Positions 10,589-18,864 of a DNA stretch of 64,000 nt are shown one piece after another. The notes beneath the pieces are model-generated. The model was given only the letters and a program-made list of their open reading frames with translations. It did not search any database and was not told the DNA's origin. Both the position numbers and the translations under genes were made by a program. Position 1 is the stretch's first letter, and the number at the start of each line of letters is the position of its first letter. This stretch comes from Pseudomonas baetica (GTDB taxonomy: Bacteria > Pseudomonadota > Gammaproteobacteria > Pseudomonadales > Pseudomonadaceae), in the NCBI RefSeq assembly GCF_002813455.1, contig NZ_PHHE01000001.1, forward strand, positions 2,790,001 through 2,854,000, read 5' to 3'.

Positions 10589-11485
10589 TTATCGACTTTT
10601 GCCGTCGATCGCCTGCAAGTGCACGGCAAAACGTTCGGCCAGCCAGCGGGCGGCCGGACCGAGCGGCTCGTCGCGGCGCCAGACCAGTTCCACCACCAGC
10701 GCCGGCGGCGTCCATTCGCTGTCCAGTTCGGCCATCAAGCCCTGATACGCCGAATACTGCACCACGTGCCGAGGCAACCACGCCCAGCCAAGATCTCGCA
10801 CCAGCCATTCGGCCATCACGTAGAAACTGTCGGCGCGCCATACCTGCGGGCTTGCCGGTTCGTTGCCGGGATAAACGCTGGTTTGCGTCGACATCAGCAA
10901 TTGCCGGTGTTGCGCCAGTTGCTGGCAGGTGACGTAAGACTGCGTCGCCAACGGATGATTGATCCCACAGACCGTAACCATTTCAACGCTGCCCAGCACC
11001 CGGCGCTCCAGCGCCTCGGGGATTTCGTCGTGATAGAACAGCAGCCCTAGATCGGCGCGGCGCTCGACCAGTTTGCGTGAAACTTCGCCTTGGGCGGCGC
11101 TGGTCAGTTGAACTTCCAGGCTGGGAAACTGCTCGGCCAGCGCGCCGAAACTTTCCACCAGCGCCTGATACGGCATCGCCTCGTCCTGCGCCACGCGCAG
11201 TTGTGCTTCCTGGCCGCGCATCATCGCCATCGCCCGTCCGTTCAGGCGCTCGCATTGGCGCAAGACTTCCCGCGCCTCTTCCAGCAGTGCCGCGCCCGCT
11301 TCAGTCAGGCTCGGCTGCCGCCCGCTGCTACGCTGGAACAGGCTGACGCCCAGATCGTCTTCGAGCATGGCGATGGCACTGCTGATTGCCGATTGTGCTT
11401 TGCGCTGCTGCCGGGCGACGGCGGAAAACGAGCGCTGTTCGGCAACGTCGACGAAGACCCGTAGCTGATCAAGATTCCACTGCAT
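10589..11485 (-). CDS. LysR family transcriptional regulator
   Basis: A 298-aa LysR regulator. The N-terminal winged helix-turn-helix (residues about 1-60: LDQLRVFVDVAEQRSFSAVA, then a recognition helix AQSAISSAIAMLEDDLGVSLF) is followed by a periplasmic-binding-like effector domain. It is transcribed away from the SMR pump gene 109 bp upstream, a typical arrangement for LysR control of the divergent gene, but its effector and target are not shown by the sequence. Confidence 0.9.
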   Translation of the reverse strand: MQWNLDQLRVFVDVAEQRSFSAVARQQRKAQSAISSAIAMLEDDLGVSLFQRSSGRQPSLTEAGAALLEEAREVLRQCERLNGRAMAMMRGQEAQLRVAQDEAMPYQALVESFGALAEQFPSLEVQLTSAAQGEVSRKLVERRADLGLLFYHDEIPEALERRVLGSVEMVTVCGINHPLATQSYVTCQQLAQHRQLLMSTQTSVYPGNEPASPQVWRADSFYVMAEWLVRDLGWAWLPRHVVQYSAYQGLMAELDSEWTPPALVVELVWRRDEPLGPAARWLAERFAVHLQAIDGKSR

Positions 11486-11594
11486 GCTGGCTCATCAACC
11501 CATCTTCAAAACAGATAGGTAATGACTTTACCCCATCTGGCGAATCTCTAAAATGCCGTCTCTGCAAGCAACGTTTTACATGAGGATTTGAACC

Positions 11595-11927
11595 ATGAAC
11601 GCCTACGTCTATCTGGCCATTGCCATTTGCGCCGAAGTGATAGCCACCGTTTCGATGAAAGCGGTCAAAGGCATCAGCACGCCCCTGCCGCTGATCCTGG
11701 TGATTGTCGGTTACGCGATTGCGTTCTGGATGCTGACGCTGGTGGTGCGCACGGTGCCGGTGGGTGTCGCCTACGCGGTGTGGGCCGGGATGGGTATCGT
11801 GATGGTCAGCGTCGCGGCGCTGTTCATTTACGGGCAGAAGCTGGATGTGCCGGCGATGCTCGGGATGGCCTTGATTGTGCTGGGCGTGGTCGTCATCCAG
11901 CTGTTCTCGAAAACCGCTGGCCATTAA
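11595..11927 (+). CDS. Small multidrug resistance (SMR) family transporter
   Basis: A 110-aa inner-membrane protein with four hydrophobic helices, the full size of the SMR family (EmrE/QacE/SugE). Glu14 in helix 1 (AICAEV), the proton/substrate-coupling residue, is present, as is the TM3 motif YAVWAGMGIV. EmrE-like pumps exchange protons for cationic drugs, while Gdx/SugE types export guanidinium. No guanidine riboswitch is seen upstream, and the sequence looks nearer to the EmrE/QacE type. Probably regulated by the divergent LysR gene. Confidence 0.9.
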   Translation: MNAYVYLAIAICAEVIATVSMKAVKGISTPLPLILVIVGYAIAFWMLTLVVRTVPVGVAYAVWAGMGIVMVSVAALFIYGQKLDVPAMLGMALIVLGVVVIQLFSKTAGH

Positions 11928-11941
11928 AGCCAACCCCACTC

Positions 11942-12032
11942 CCTGTGGGAGCGAGCCTGCTCGCGAAGAGGGCGTGTCAGTCGACAACAATGTTGCCTGA
12001 CACACCCTATTCGCGAGCAGGCTCGCTCCCCC
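11942..12032. repeat. REP inverted pair with internal GTCGACA spacer
   Basis: REP arms CTGTGGGAGCGAGCCTGCTCGCGAA and TTCGCGAGCAGGCTCGCTCCC flank a spacer containing GTCAGTCGACAACAATGTTGCCTGACAC, itself a smaller inverted repeat (GTGTCAG/CTGACAC). It lies downstream of the SMR gene. The same spacer type recurs near 37910 and 50610. Confidence 0.88.
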
Positions 12033-12127
12033 ATTGGGTTTTGTGTTTGCCCTGTTGATCATCGACAAATCCGCCTCTTTCCCGAGTCTGTATACTGCGC
12101 CCTCGTCTTGAACACTGAGGTCGCTGC

Positions 12128-13303
12128 ATGCCATCCGTTATTTCCACCGACGTTCTGATTGTCGGCGCTGGTGTCGCCGGCCTCTGGCTGAATGCGCGTC
12201 TGCGCCGCCAGGGTTTTTCGACCGTGCTGGTGGAAAACGCCAGCCTCGGCGGCGGGCAGAGTGTGAAATCCCAAGGCATCATCCACGGCGGCGCCAAGTA
12301 CGCGTTGCACGGCGCGCTGACCGGCGCCTCGGAAGCCATCGCCGACATGCCACGACGCTGGCGTGAAGCGCTGGCCGGTGATGGCGAGCTGGATCTGAGC
12401 GGCGTGCGCCTGCTGTCCGAAGCGCATTACCTGTGGTCGCCGGGCACCCTCGCCGGCAACCTCACCAGTTTCTTCGCCAGCAAAGCCGTACGTGGCCGCG
12501 TCGACCAGGTCAAGGGCGACCAATTGCCACCGGCCCTGCAAGACAAACGCTTCAAGGGCAAAGTCTATCGCCTCGCCGAACTGGTAGTAGATGTGCCGAG
12601 CCTGATCCAGCGCCTGGCCGACCTGGCGGGCGACGGCTTGCTTGCCGGGCAAACCATCGAGCCTCTGCTGGAGGCTGGCGTGCTGGTCGGCCTGAAGGTC
12701 GACGGCCGCGAGATCCGTGCCCAGCGCATCGTTCTCAGCGCCGGTGCCGGCACCGCCGACCTGCTCACCGCCCTCGGCCTGAGCCACCCGGCCATGCAAC
12801 GCCGGCCACTGCACATGATCCTCGCCAAAGGCCCGGGCCTGAAACCGCTGTATGCCCACTGCCTGGGCGGCGGCACCAAACCGCGCATCACAGTGACAAC
12901 TCATCCGGCAGCTGATGGCCAGTGGGTCTGGTACATGGGCGGCGACATCGCCGAAAGCGAAGGCGTGAACCGCGAGCCGGCCGAACAGATCGCCACCGCG
13001 CAAAAAGAAATCGCGCAGTTGCTGCCTTGGATCGACCTCAGCACCACGCAATGGGCGACGCTGCGCGTCGACCGTGCCGAGCCGCTGCAAACCGGTTTGA
13101 CGCGCCCGGACAACGCCTTCCTCGCCGAAGAAGGGCGTTTGTTGGTCGGTTGGCCAACCAAACTGGCGCTGGCGCCAGACTTCGCTGATCGCGTGATTGC
13201 TTCGCTGCAACGCGACGGCATCCAGCCGCAAGCCAGCGAGCCTTTGCCGGCCCTGCCAAAACCGCCATTGGGCGTACCCGCCTGGGAGGAGCTGCTGCCA
13301 TGA
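12128..13303 (+). CDS. FAD-dependent oxidoreductase (DAO family)
   Basis: A 391-aa flavoprotein of the D-amino-acid oxidase/glycerol-3-phosphate dehydrogenase superfamily. The N-terminal dinucleotide-binding motif is DVLIVGAGVAGLWLNARL (residues 6-23); SQGIIHGGAKYALHG lies near residues 52-66 and resembles the LHGGLRYL-type block of GlpD. No membrane segment. The substrate is unknown. The stop overlaps the ATG of the next gene by 4 bp (ATGA), so it acts with the aldo/keto reductase in a two-gene operon, as at PA4991-PA4992. Confidence 0.85.
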   Translation: MPSVISTDVLIVGAGVAGLWLNARLRRQGFSTVLVENASLGGGQSVKSQGIIHGGAKYALHGALTGASEAIADMPRRWREALAGDGELDLSGVRLLSEAHYLWSPGTLAGNLTSFFASKAVRGRVDQVKGDQLPPALQDKRFKGKVYRLAELVVDVPSLIQRLADLAGDGLLAGQTIEPLLEAGVLVGLKVDGREIRAQRIVLSAGAGTADLLTALGLSHPAMQRRPLHMILAKGPGLKPLYAHCLGGGTKPRITVTTHPAADGQWVWYMGGDIAESEGVNREPAEQIATAQKEIAQLLPWIDLSTTQWATLRVDRAEPLQTGLTRPDNAFLAEEGRLLVGWPTKLALAPDFADRVIASLQRDGIQPQASEPLPALPKPPLGVPAWEELLP

Positions 13304-14112
13304 CCATTGCGACCCTGCACGACTTGCACCGCCCATTGGGCAGTACCGGCCTGATGGTTTCGCCGCTAGGCCTGGGCACGGTCAAACTGGGCCGCGACCA
13401 GGGCGTGAAATACCCTAACGGCTTTCAGATTCCCGATGACGACGAAGCGCGCATGCTGCTCAGACAGGCGCGCGATCTGGGCATCAACCTGATCGACACC
13501 GCGCCGGCCTACGGTCGCAGCGAAGAGCGCCTCGGCCCGCTGCTGCGTGGTCAGCGCAATGACTGGGTGATCGTCAGCAAAGTCGGCGAAGAATTTGCCG
13601 ACGGCCTGTCGCGCCACGATTTCAGCGCGGCGCACACGCGGATGTCGGTGGAACGCAGCCTGCAACGTCTGGAAACGGATTTCATCGATCTGGTGCTGGT
13701 GCACTCCGACGGCAACGACATGGCGATCCTTGAGCACGAAGCGGTCTATGCCACGCTCGCAGCGCTCAAGGCCGAAGGCAAGATTCGCGGCTTCGGCTTT
13801 TCCGGCAAAACCGTCGAAGGCGGGCTCAAGGCACTGGAGCAAGGTGACTGCGCGATGGTCACCTACAATCTGAACGAACAAAACGAGAAAGCGGTCATTG
13901 ACTATGCTGCTGCCCACGGCAAAGCCATTCTGGTGAAAAAAGCCCTGGCCAGCGGTCATGTTTGCCTGAGCCCCGGCGTGGATCCGGTGCGCGCCAGCTT
14001 CGAGTTGCTGTTTGCCCAGCCTGGCGTGGCCAGTGCTATTGTCGGGACGATCAATCCGCTGCACCTCGCCCATAACGTCGCGACCGTTGCCCAGGTCCTT
14101 CGTGGTCACTGA
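13300..14112 (+). CDS. Aldo/keto reductase
   Basis: A 270-aa (beta/alpha)8 NAD(P)H-dependent aldo/keto reductase. Visible: the active-site region GINLIDTAPAYGRSEERLG (Asp and Tyr of the tetrad), the catalytic Lys in VIVSKVGEE, and the His in LVLVHSDGND. Cofactor-binding segments are near the C-terminus (ASAIVGTINPLHLAHN). It overlaps the FAD oxidoreductase by ATGA and is likely co-translated. The physiological carbonyl substrate cannot be told from sequence. Confidence 0.9.
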   Translation: MTIATLHDLHRPLGSTGLMVSPLGLGTVKLGRDQGVKYPNGFQIPDDDEARMLLRQARDLGINLIDTAPAYGRSEERLGPLLRGQRNDWVIVSKVGEEFADGLSRHDFSAAHTRMSVERSLQRLETDFIDLVLVHSDGNDMAILEHEAVYATLAALKAEGKIRGFGFSGKTVEGGLKALEQGDCAMVTYNLNEQNEKAVIDYAAAHGKAILVKKALASGHVCLSPGVDPVRASFELLFAQPGVASAIVGTINPLHLAHNVATVAQVLRGH

Positions 14113-14143
14113 CGCCGCCCCGCGGCCTTAAGCAGGAGCCGAT

Positions 14144-15112
14144 ATGCCGCGCACGCTCATCAGAAAGAACCCGAGCAACTTCAAGACCCTGCCGCTGTTC
14201 GTCGAAGCTACGCCCGAAGGCCTGACCTATCAGAGCGTCGGCATGCCGCTGAACTTCGCGCAGACCTTGCAACGGCGTAAACCGGTCAGCGTGGCGGACG
14301 CCGAGCGCTTCTCGCTGGAACTGGCCAACCTCGGGGTCTCGGTGCGCCTGACCCTGCATTGGCAAAATCGCGATTACTGGGTGTTGGTGCGCCAGCGGCG
14401 GCAGGATCGCGGCGATGTCGTGCTCAAGCTGATTTCCGGTTACGTGCCGGCCCACGAACTGAACATCCCGCTGCACACGGCCATTCAGGAAATCGCCGAA
14501 GAGTGTTTGCTGGAAACTCCGGAAGGCTGGCTCGGCGGGCGTTTCAACGACACCTGGCTACCGGCGCCCTACGCGTCCGCGCTGCATTACCGTGAAGCCC
14601 TGCCGTTTCGCCTGACACCGCTGTCCGGCTCGGCGCGCCCGATTCGTTGCGCCAATCTGCAACTGGTTGAACGGCCGCGCGCCTACGTGCATTTGCCGAC
14701 CGCCTCACTGCAATTGATCTACGACCTGCGCCTGGACGTGCCCAAGGAAGCCAAATCCTTGAGTCTGTTTCATGTCGATGAACGTCTTGAGGGCGATCAA
14801 CTGGTCGCGAGACTCGACCGCAAACGTCCGGACCTTTACCTGATGCCGTTGCAGGACGGCGAGCCGCTGGCCGAGCTCTATACGCTGAAAAAAGGCCAGT
14901 TGTATCCGGCAGGCACCCGTGGCCTTTATCTGGCCGAGAGCTTCGCCAAACAGGATGGCTGGCTGGTGCGCGAGGAGCGGATTCGCTGGAAGGACTGGCT
15001 GCGCCAACAGGGTTTGACGCCGCCGGAAAAGGCCACAGGATTGGCGCGCTTGCGCGGCAAGGCCAGGCAATTGCTGAAGAAGATCGTACCGCGCAAGAAA
15101 GTCAGCTCCTGA
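14144..15112 (+). CDS. Conserved protein of unknown function with a Nudix-box-like segment
   Basis: A 322-aa soluble protein that I recognise only as conserved in Pseudomonas (it sits where PA4993 lies in P. aeruginosa). Residues about 105-129 read GYVPAHE, a 9-residue gap, then QEIAEECLL, which resembles a Nudix box GX5EX7REUXEEXGU with two extra residues and with Gln for Arg. The C-terminus is very basic (RLRGKARQLLKKIVPRKK). ATG at 14144 follows CAGGAG. No signal peptide. It may be a Nudix-fold protein without standard catalysis; this is inference. Some databases call relatives 'metal ABC transporter ATPase', which nothing here supports. Confidence 0.75.
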   Translation: MPRTLIRKNPSNFKTLPLFVEATPEGLTYQSVGMPLNFAQTLQRRKPVSVADAERFSLELANLGVSVRLTLHWQNRDYWVLVRQRRQDRGDVVLKLISGYVPAHELNIPLHTAIQEIAEECLLETPEGWLGGRFNDTWLPAPYASALHYREALPFRLTPLSGSARPIRCANLQLVERPRAYVHLPTASLQLIYDLRLDVPKEAKSLSLFHVDERLEGDQLVARLDRKRPDLYLMPLQDGEPLAELYTLKKGQLYPAGTRGLYLAESFAKQDGWLVREERIRWKDWLRQQGLTPPEKATGLARLRGKARQLLKKIVPRKKVSS

Positions 15113-15117
15113 AAAAC

Positions 15118-15190
15118 AAAAAATCGCAGCCTGCGACAGCGCCTACAAGAATCACTATGCAGGCGCAGCCACAGGCTGCGATCTTTTTTT
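15118..15190. terminator. Bidirectional hairpin terminator, ATCGCAGCC repeat copy 2
   Basis: AAAAAATCGCAGCCTG and CAGGCTGCGATCTTTTTTT form a long stem between the convergent 14144 gene and hldE, with A- and T-runs on the two sides. Same repeat family as 9223-9299. Confidence 0.85.
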
Positions 15191-15197
15191 GCTTCAA

Positions 15198-16619
15198 TCA
15201 GTTACCGCGGATTTTTTCCACAATCGCGGTCGTCGAGCTGTTTTCTACCAGCCCAAGCACTTTTACGGTGCCACCGTAGGCCTTGACGATGTCGGCGCCG
15301 ACCACCTGGTCGATGCCGTAATCACCGCCTTTGACCAACACATCCGGTTTGACCTCGCGCAGCAGGTTCTCCGGGGTGCCCTCAGGGAAGCTGATCACCC
15401 AGTCCACCGCACCGAGACCGGCCAGTACGGCCATGCGCCGATCGACACTGTTGATCGGCCGACCCGGACCTTTCAAACGGCTGACGGAGGCATCATCGTT
15501 GATCGCCACAATCAGACGATCACCTTGGGCCCGCGCCTGCTCGAGATAGGTCACGTGTCCGGCGTGCAGGATGTCGAAGCAACCATTGGTGAAGACGATG
15601 CGCTCGTTATGCGCACGGGCATCGGCTACCGCCAGCACCAGTTGTTCGAGCCCCAGCACTCCACGCTCGGAACCTTCCTCACGCTGAATCGCGCGGCGCA
15701 GTTCCGGGGCACTGATAGCCGCCGTACCTAACTTGCCCACCACAATACCGGCAGCCAGGTTAGCCAGTGCCACTGCGTGCGGCAGTTCCTCACCGGCAGC
15801 AATCGCCGCTGCCAGGGTGGAAATCACCGTGTCGCCGGCACCGGTCACGTCGAACACTTCACGGGCACGGGCCGGCAGGTGCAGCGCCGGGTGATCCGGA
15901 CGCAACAGGGTCATGCCGTGTTCGCCACGGGTTACCAGCAGCGCGCCGAGCTCGAGGTCGTGCATCAGGGTCGCGCCCTTGCTCACCAGCTCGTGCTCAT
16001 CGGCGCAACCACCGACGATGGCTTCGAACTCACTGAGGTTCGGAGTGATCAGACTGGCGCCACGGTAAATCGAGAAATCCTTGCCCTTGGGATCGGCCAA
16101 CACCGGAATGCCTTTGGCCCGCGCAGCCTGGATCAGCGCCTGATGATTTTTCAGCGCGCCTTTGCCGTAGTCGGACAACACCAGCACTTTGATGCCTTCA
16201 AGCAGATCGTCGACCTGCGAAGCGAGGGCCAGCGAATCGGTCGCGAACGGTTCTTCGAAGTCGATACGCAGCAGTTGCTGGTGCCGGCTCATGACCCGCA
16301 GCTTGACGATGGTCGGTTGATGCGCAATACGCTGAAACAGCGCTCGCACACCCGCGCCCTTGAGACTGTTGCTCAGGCTGTCGGCAGCTTCGTCATCACC
16401 GGTCACTCCGACCAGCGACGCCGGCGCACCCAGCGCGGCAATGTTCAAGGCAACGTTGGCGGCACCGCCGGGACGATCTTCGATTTGCTCGACCTTTACG
16501 ACCGGGACCGGTGCCTCAGGGGAAATCCGTGAGGTTCCACCATGCCAGTAACGGTCGAGCATGACATCGCCGACCACCAATACTGGGGCTTGATCGAATC
16601 GCGGCATGGACAACTTCAT
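15198..16619 (-). CDS. hldE: Bifunctional heptose 7-phosphate kinase / heptose 1-phosphate adenylyltransferase
   Basis: HldE (RfaE) makes ADP-heptose for the LPS inner core: the N-terminal PfkB-type kinase phosphorylates heptose 7-phosphate and the C-terminal domain adenylates heptose 1-phosphate. 473 aa, full length. Kinase motifs: [20 protein letters not shown] (residues about 50-60) and [11 protein letters not shown] (catalytic Asp, about 264). Nucleotidyltransferase motifs: [19 protein letters not shown] (HxGH) about 344 onward, and [11 protein letters not shown] 16617-16619 is taken; a second Met four codons on is possible. First of the LPS core genes, facing the same way as msbA 289 bp upstream. 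Confidence 0.96.
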   Translation of the reverse strand: MKLSMPRFDQAPVLVVGDVMLDRYWHGGTSRISPEAPVPVVKVEQIEDRPGGAANVALNIAALGAPASLVGVTGDDEAADSLSNSLKGAGVRALFQRIAHQPTIVKLRVMSRHQQLLRIDFEEPFATDSLALASQVDDLLEGIKVLVLSDYGKGALKNHQALIQAARAKGIPVLADPKGKDFSIYRGASLITPNLSEFEAIVGGCADEHELVSKGATLMHDLELGALLVTRGEHGMTLLRPDHPALHLPARAREVFDVTGAGDTVISTLAAAIAAGEELPHAVALANLAAGIVVGKLGTAAISAPELRRAIQREEGSERGVLGLEQLVLAVADARAHNERIVFTNGCFDILHAGHVTYLEQARAQGDRLIVAINDDASVSRLKGPGRPINSVDRRMAVLAGLGAVDWVISFPEGTPENLLREVKPDVLVKGGDYGIDQVVGADIVKAYGGTVKVLGLVENSSTTAIVEKIRGN

Positions 16620-16800
16620 GGAGCAACCCACATACAAAATGAACAGGGGCGCGATATTAACACAGGGTTGGCGAAGGCTTGCGCGCAGGCTGCAACAGGA
16701 TGAAACAGGTGTGCTTTTTGCTCACTTCTTGAGCAGGCAGACGGCTGATCAACCGTTAGACGCAATGGCGCTCGACCCGTTTGGGCATGGCAAAAACAAC

Positions 16801-16891
16801 GGTGGGAGCGAGTCCGCTGGCGATGGTGGTGCATTCGCCGACAGGGTTGTCGGGTCTGCAACTGCAATCGCGAGCAGTCTCGCTCCCACAG
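16801..16891. repeat. Degenerate REP pair between hldE and msbA
   Basis: GGTGGGAGCGAGTCCGCTGGCGA and TCGCGAGCAGTCTCGCTCCCACA are diverged REP arms around a spacer of about 45 bp. They lie just after the msbA stop. Besides them the 16620-16908 gap holds nothing I could identify. Confidence 0.75.
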
Positions 16892-16908
16892 GAGGGTCAG
16901 CTATCGGT

Positions 16909-18711
16909 TCAGGCGATGTCTTCGGTCGGGGCATCCAGGCCCATGGCGTTGAGGCGTGCGTAGTAACCTTTCTGCGCCAGCAGCGCATCGTGAGTACCCC
17001 GCTCGACAATCCGCCCCTGATCCATGACCAGAATCAGATCGGCCTTCTCGATGGTCGACAGACGGTGCGCAATCACCAGTGTGGTGCGGCCCTTCATCAC
17101 TTGATCCAGCGCCGCCTGAATGTGCCGCTCGGACTCCGTGTCGAGGGCCGAAGTGGCTTCGTCGAGAATCAGCAACGGCGCGTTCTTGAGCAGCGCCCGG
17201 GCAATCGCCAGACGCTGACGCTGACCACCGGAAAGCAATACGCCGTTTTCGCCGACCTGGGTGTCCAGGCCTTCGGGCAGCTGCGAAATGAAGTCCATGG
17301 CGTAGGCGTCACGTGCAGCTTTCTCGATGTCTTCACGCGGCGCGCCGGCCAGATCGCCATACGCGATGTTATTGGCGACCGTGTCGCTGAACAGCGTCAC
17401 ATGCTGGGTGACCTGAGCGATGTGGCGACGCAGGTTCAGCAGTTTGTACTGCTCGATTTCCACGCCATCGATGAGGATCTCGCCCTTGTCGTGGTGATAG
17501 AAGCGTGGAATCAGGTTGGCCAGCGTCGACTTGCCGCTGCCCGAACGCCCCACCAGGGCGACCATCTGCCCCGGTTCGACCGAGAAGCTGATGTTGTCGA
17601 GTACCTGACGCTCGGTGTCCGGATAGGTGAAGCTCAGGTTGCGCACGTCCAGACGACCGCTGACCGAATCGCGCTCGACCGTACCGGTATCGACTTCCGG
17701 CGTGACGTCCAGTTGTTCGAAGATGCTTTCAGCACCAGCGACACCTTTCTGGATGGTCGAGCTGACCTCGGACAACTGGCGGATCGGCTTGGGCAACAGA
17801 CCCGCCAGGGTGATGTAGGCGACCATGTCACCGGCCGAGGCATCACCCCGCAGGTAAAGCACCAGGAACATCAACACCGCCATGGCGCTGTAGATCACCA
17901 GTTGCAGCATCGGCGTATAGATCGCACCGGTACGGGTCATGCGCAGTTGTTTGTCGGTGTTGCTCTGACTGGCCTTGAGGAAGCGTTTCTCTTCATAGAC
18001 CTCGCCGCCGAAGCTGCGAACCACGCGATAACCCTGAATGGTTTCCGAAGCAACGTGGGTGACGTCGCCCATGGCCAGCTGGATCTTCTTGCTCTGTTTG
18101 CGGAATTTCTTGCTTGCAGTGCGTACCATCACGGCGATCAGCGGCAGAATCGCAACCATCACCAGCGTCAGCTTCCAGTTCATGTACAGCAGGGAGGCGA
18201 ACAGGAAGATCACCGTCATGCCTTCACGGATAACGACCTTGATCGCATCGGTTGCCGCCCCCGTGACCATGGTCACGTTGAAGGTGATACGCGAAATCAG
18301 GTGACCGGAGTTATGCTTGTCGAAGTAACGGTTGGGCAAAACCAGCAGGTTGTTGAACAACTGCACACGCAGGTCATGAACCAGGCCGAGAGAAACCTTG
18401 GCCAGAAAATAGTTACCCAGATAAGATCCCAGTCCCTGCCACGCGGCGATCAGGATGATCAGCAACGGCACTGCCTGCAATAATTGCAGGTCACGCAGGT
18501 AGGGGACGGTTGGAAACAGCACTGCTTCGGGGTTCGAAAGGCCATCGACAAAGTACTTGAGGATGTAACCGAGCATCGGCTGGGTCGAAGCAAAAATCAG
18601 AAAACCGACGATGCTGATCAGGAACAGACTGATGTACGGCCGGACGTAGCCGAGCAGGCGGAAGTAGATTTTCAAGCTCGAAGGGCTTGCGGCGGGACTG
18701 GAATCGGTCAT
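16909..18711 (-). CDS. msbA: Lipid A export ATP-binding/permease protein
   Basis: MsbA is the homodimeric ABC flippase that moves core-lipid A across the inner membrane. 600 aa: six transmembrane helices in the first ~330 residues (for example PYISLFLISIVGFLIF), then one ABC domain with Walker A GRSGSGKST, signature LLSGGQRQRLAIARA, Walker B LLILDEATSALD and the His switch VIAHRLST. ATG at 18709-18711. Divergent from the waaL fusion gene, so both promoters share 18712-18864. Order hldE-msbA-waaL is as in other pseudomonads. Confidence 0.96.
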   Translation of the reverse strand: MTDSSPAASPSSLKIYFRLLGYVRPYISLFLISIVGFLIFASTQPMLGYILKYFVDGLSNPEAVLFPTVPYLRDLQLLQAVPLLIILIAAWQGLGSYLGNYFLAKVSLGLVHDLRVQLFNNLLVLPNRYFDKHNSGHLISRITFNVTMVTGAATDAIKVVIREGMTVIFLFASLLYMNWKLTLVMVAILPLIAVMVRTASKKFRKQSKKIQLAMGDVTHVASETIQGYRVVRSFGGEVYEEKRFLKASQSNTDKQLRMTRTGAIYTPMLQLVIYSAMAVLMFLVLYLRGDASAGDMVAYITLAGLLPKPIRQLSEVSSTIQKGVAGAESIFEQLDVTPEVDTGTVERDSVSGRLDVRNLSFTYPDTERQVLDNISFSVEPGQMVALVGRSGSGKSTLANLIPRFYHHDKGEILIDGVEIEQYKLLNLRRHIAQVTQHVTLFSDTVANNIAYGDLAGAPREDIEKAARDAYAMDFISQLPEGLDTQVGENGVLLSGGQRQRLAIARALLKNAPLLILDEATSALDTESERHIQAALDQVMKGRTTLVIAHRLSTIEKADLILVMDQGRIVERGTHDALLAQKGYYARLNAMGLDAPTEDIA

Positions 18712-18864
18712 ATCACGCGAAAGTCGATAAAAAGGACGCTGACTTTAGCACAGCTTCTTCAGGGTTCTGGCAATCGGCGAAAGGCTGTTATTGTTATGCA
18801 GGGTTTCAGCATCAAATAGCCATCATCCGAATGGTTGATCAACTTCAGGATTGAATCTCACAGC

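Noticed and set aside
16606..18483. 625-codon plus-strand frame opposite msbA
   Set aside because: MsbA on the minus strand has all ABC motifs; the plus frame is a GC-bias shadow starting inside hldE upstream sequence.
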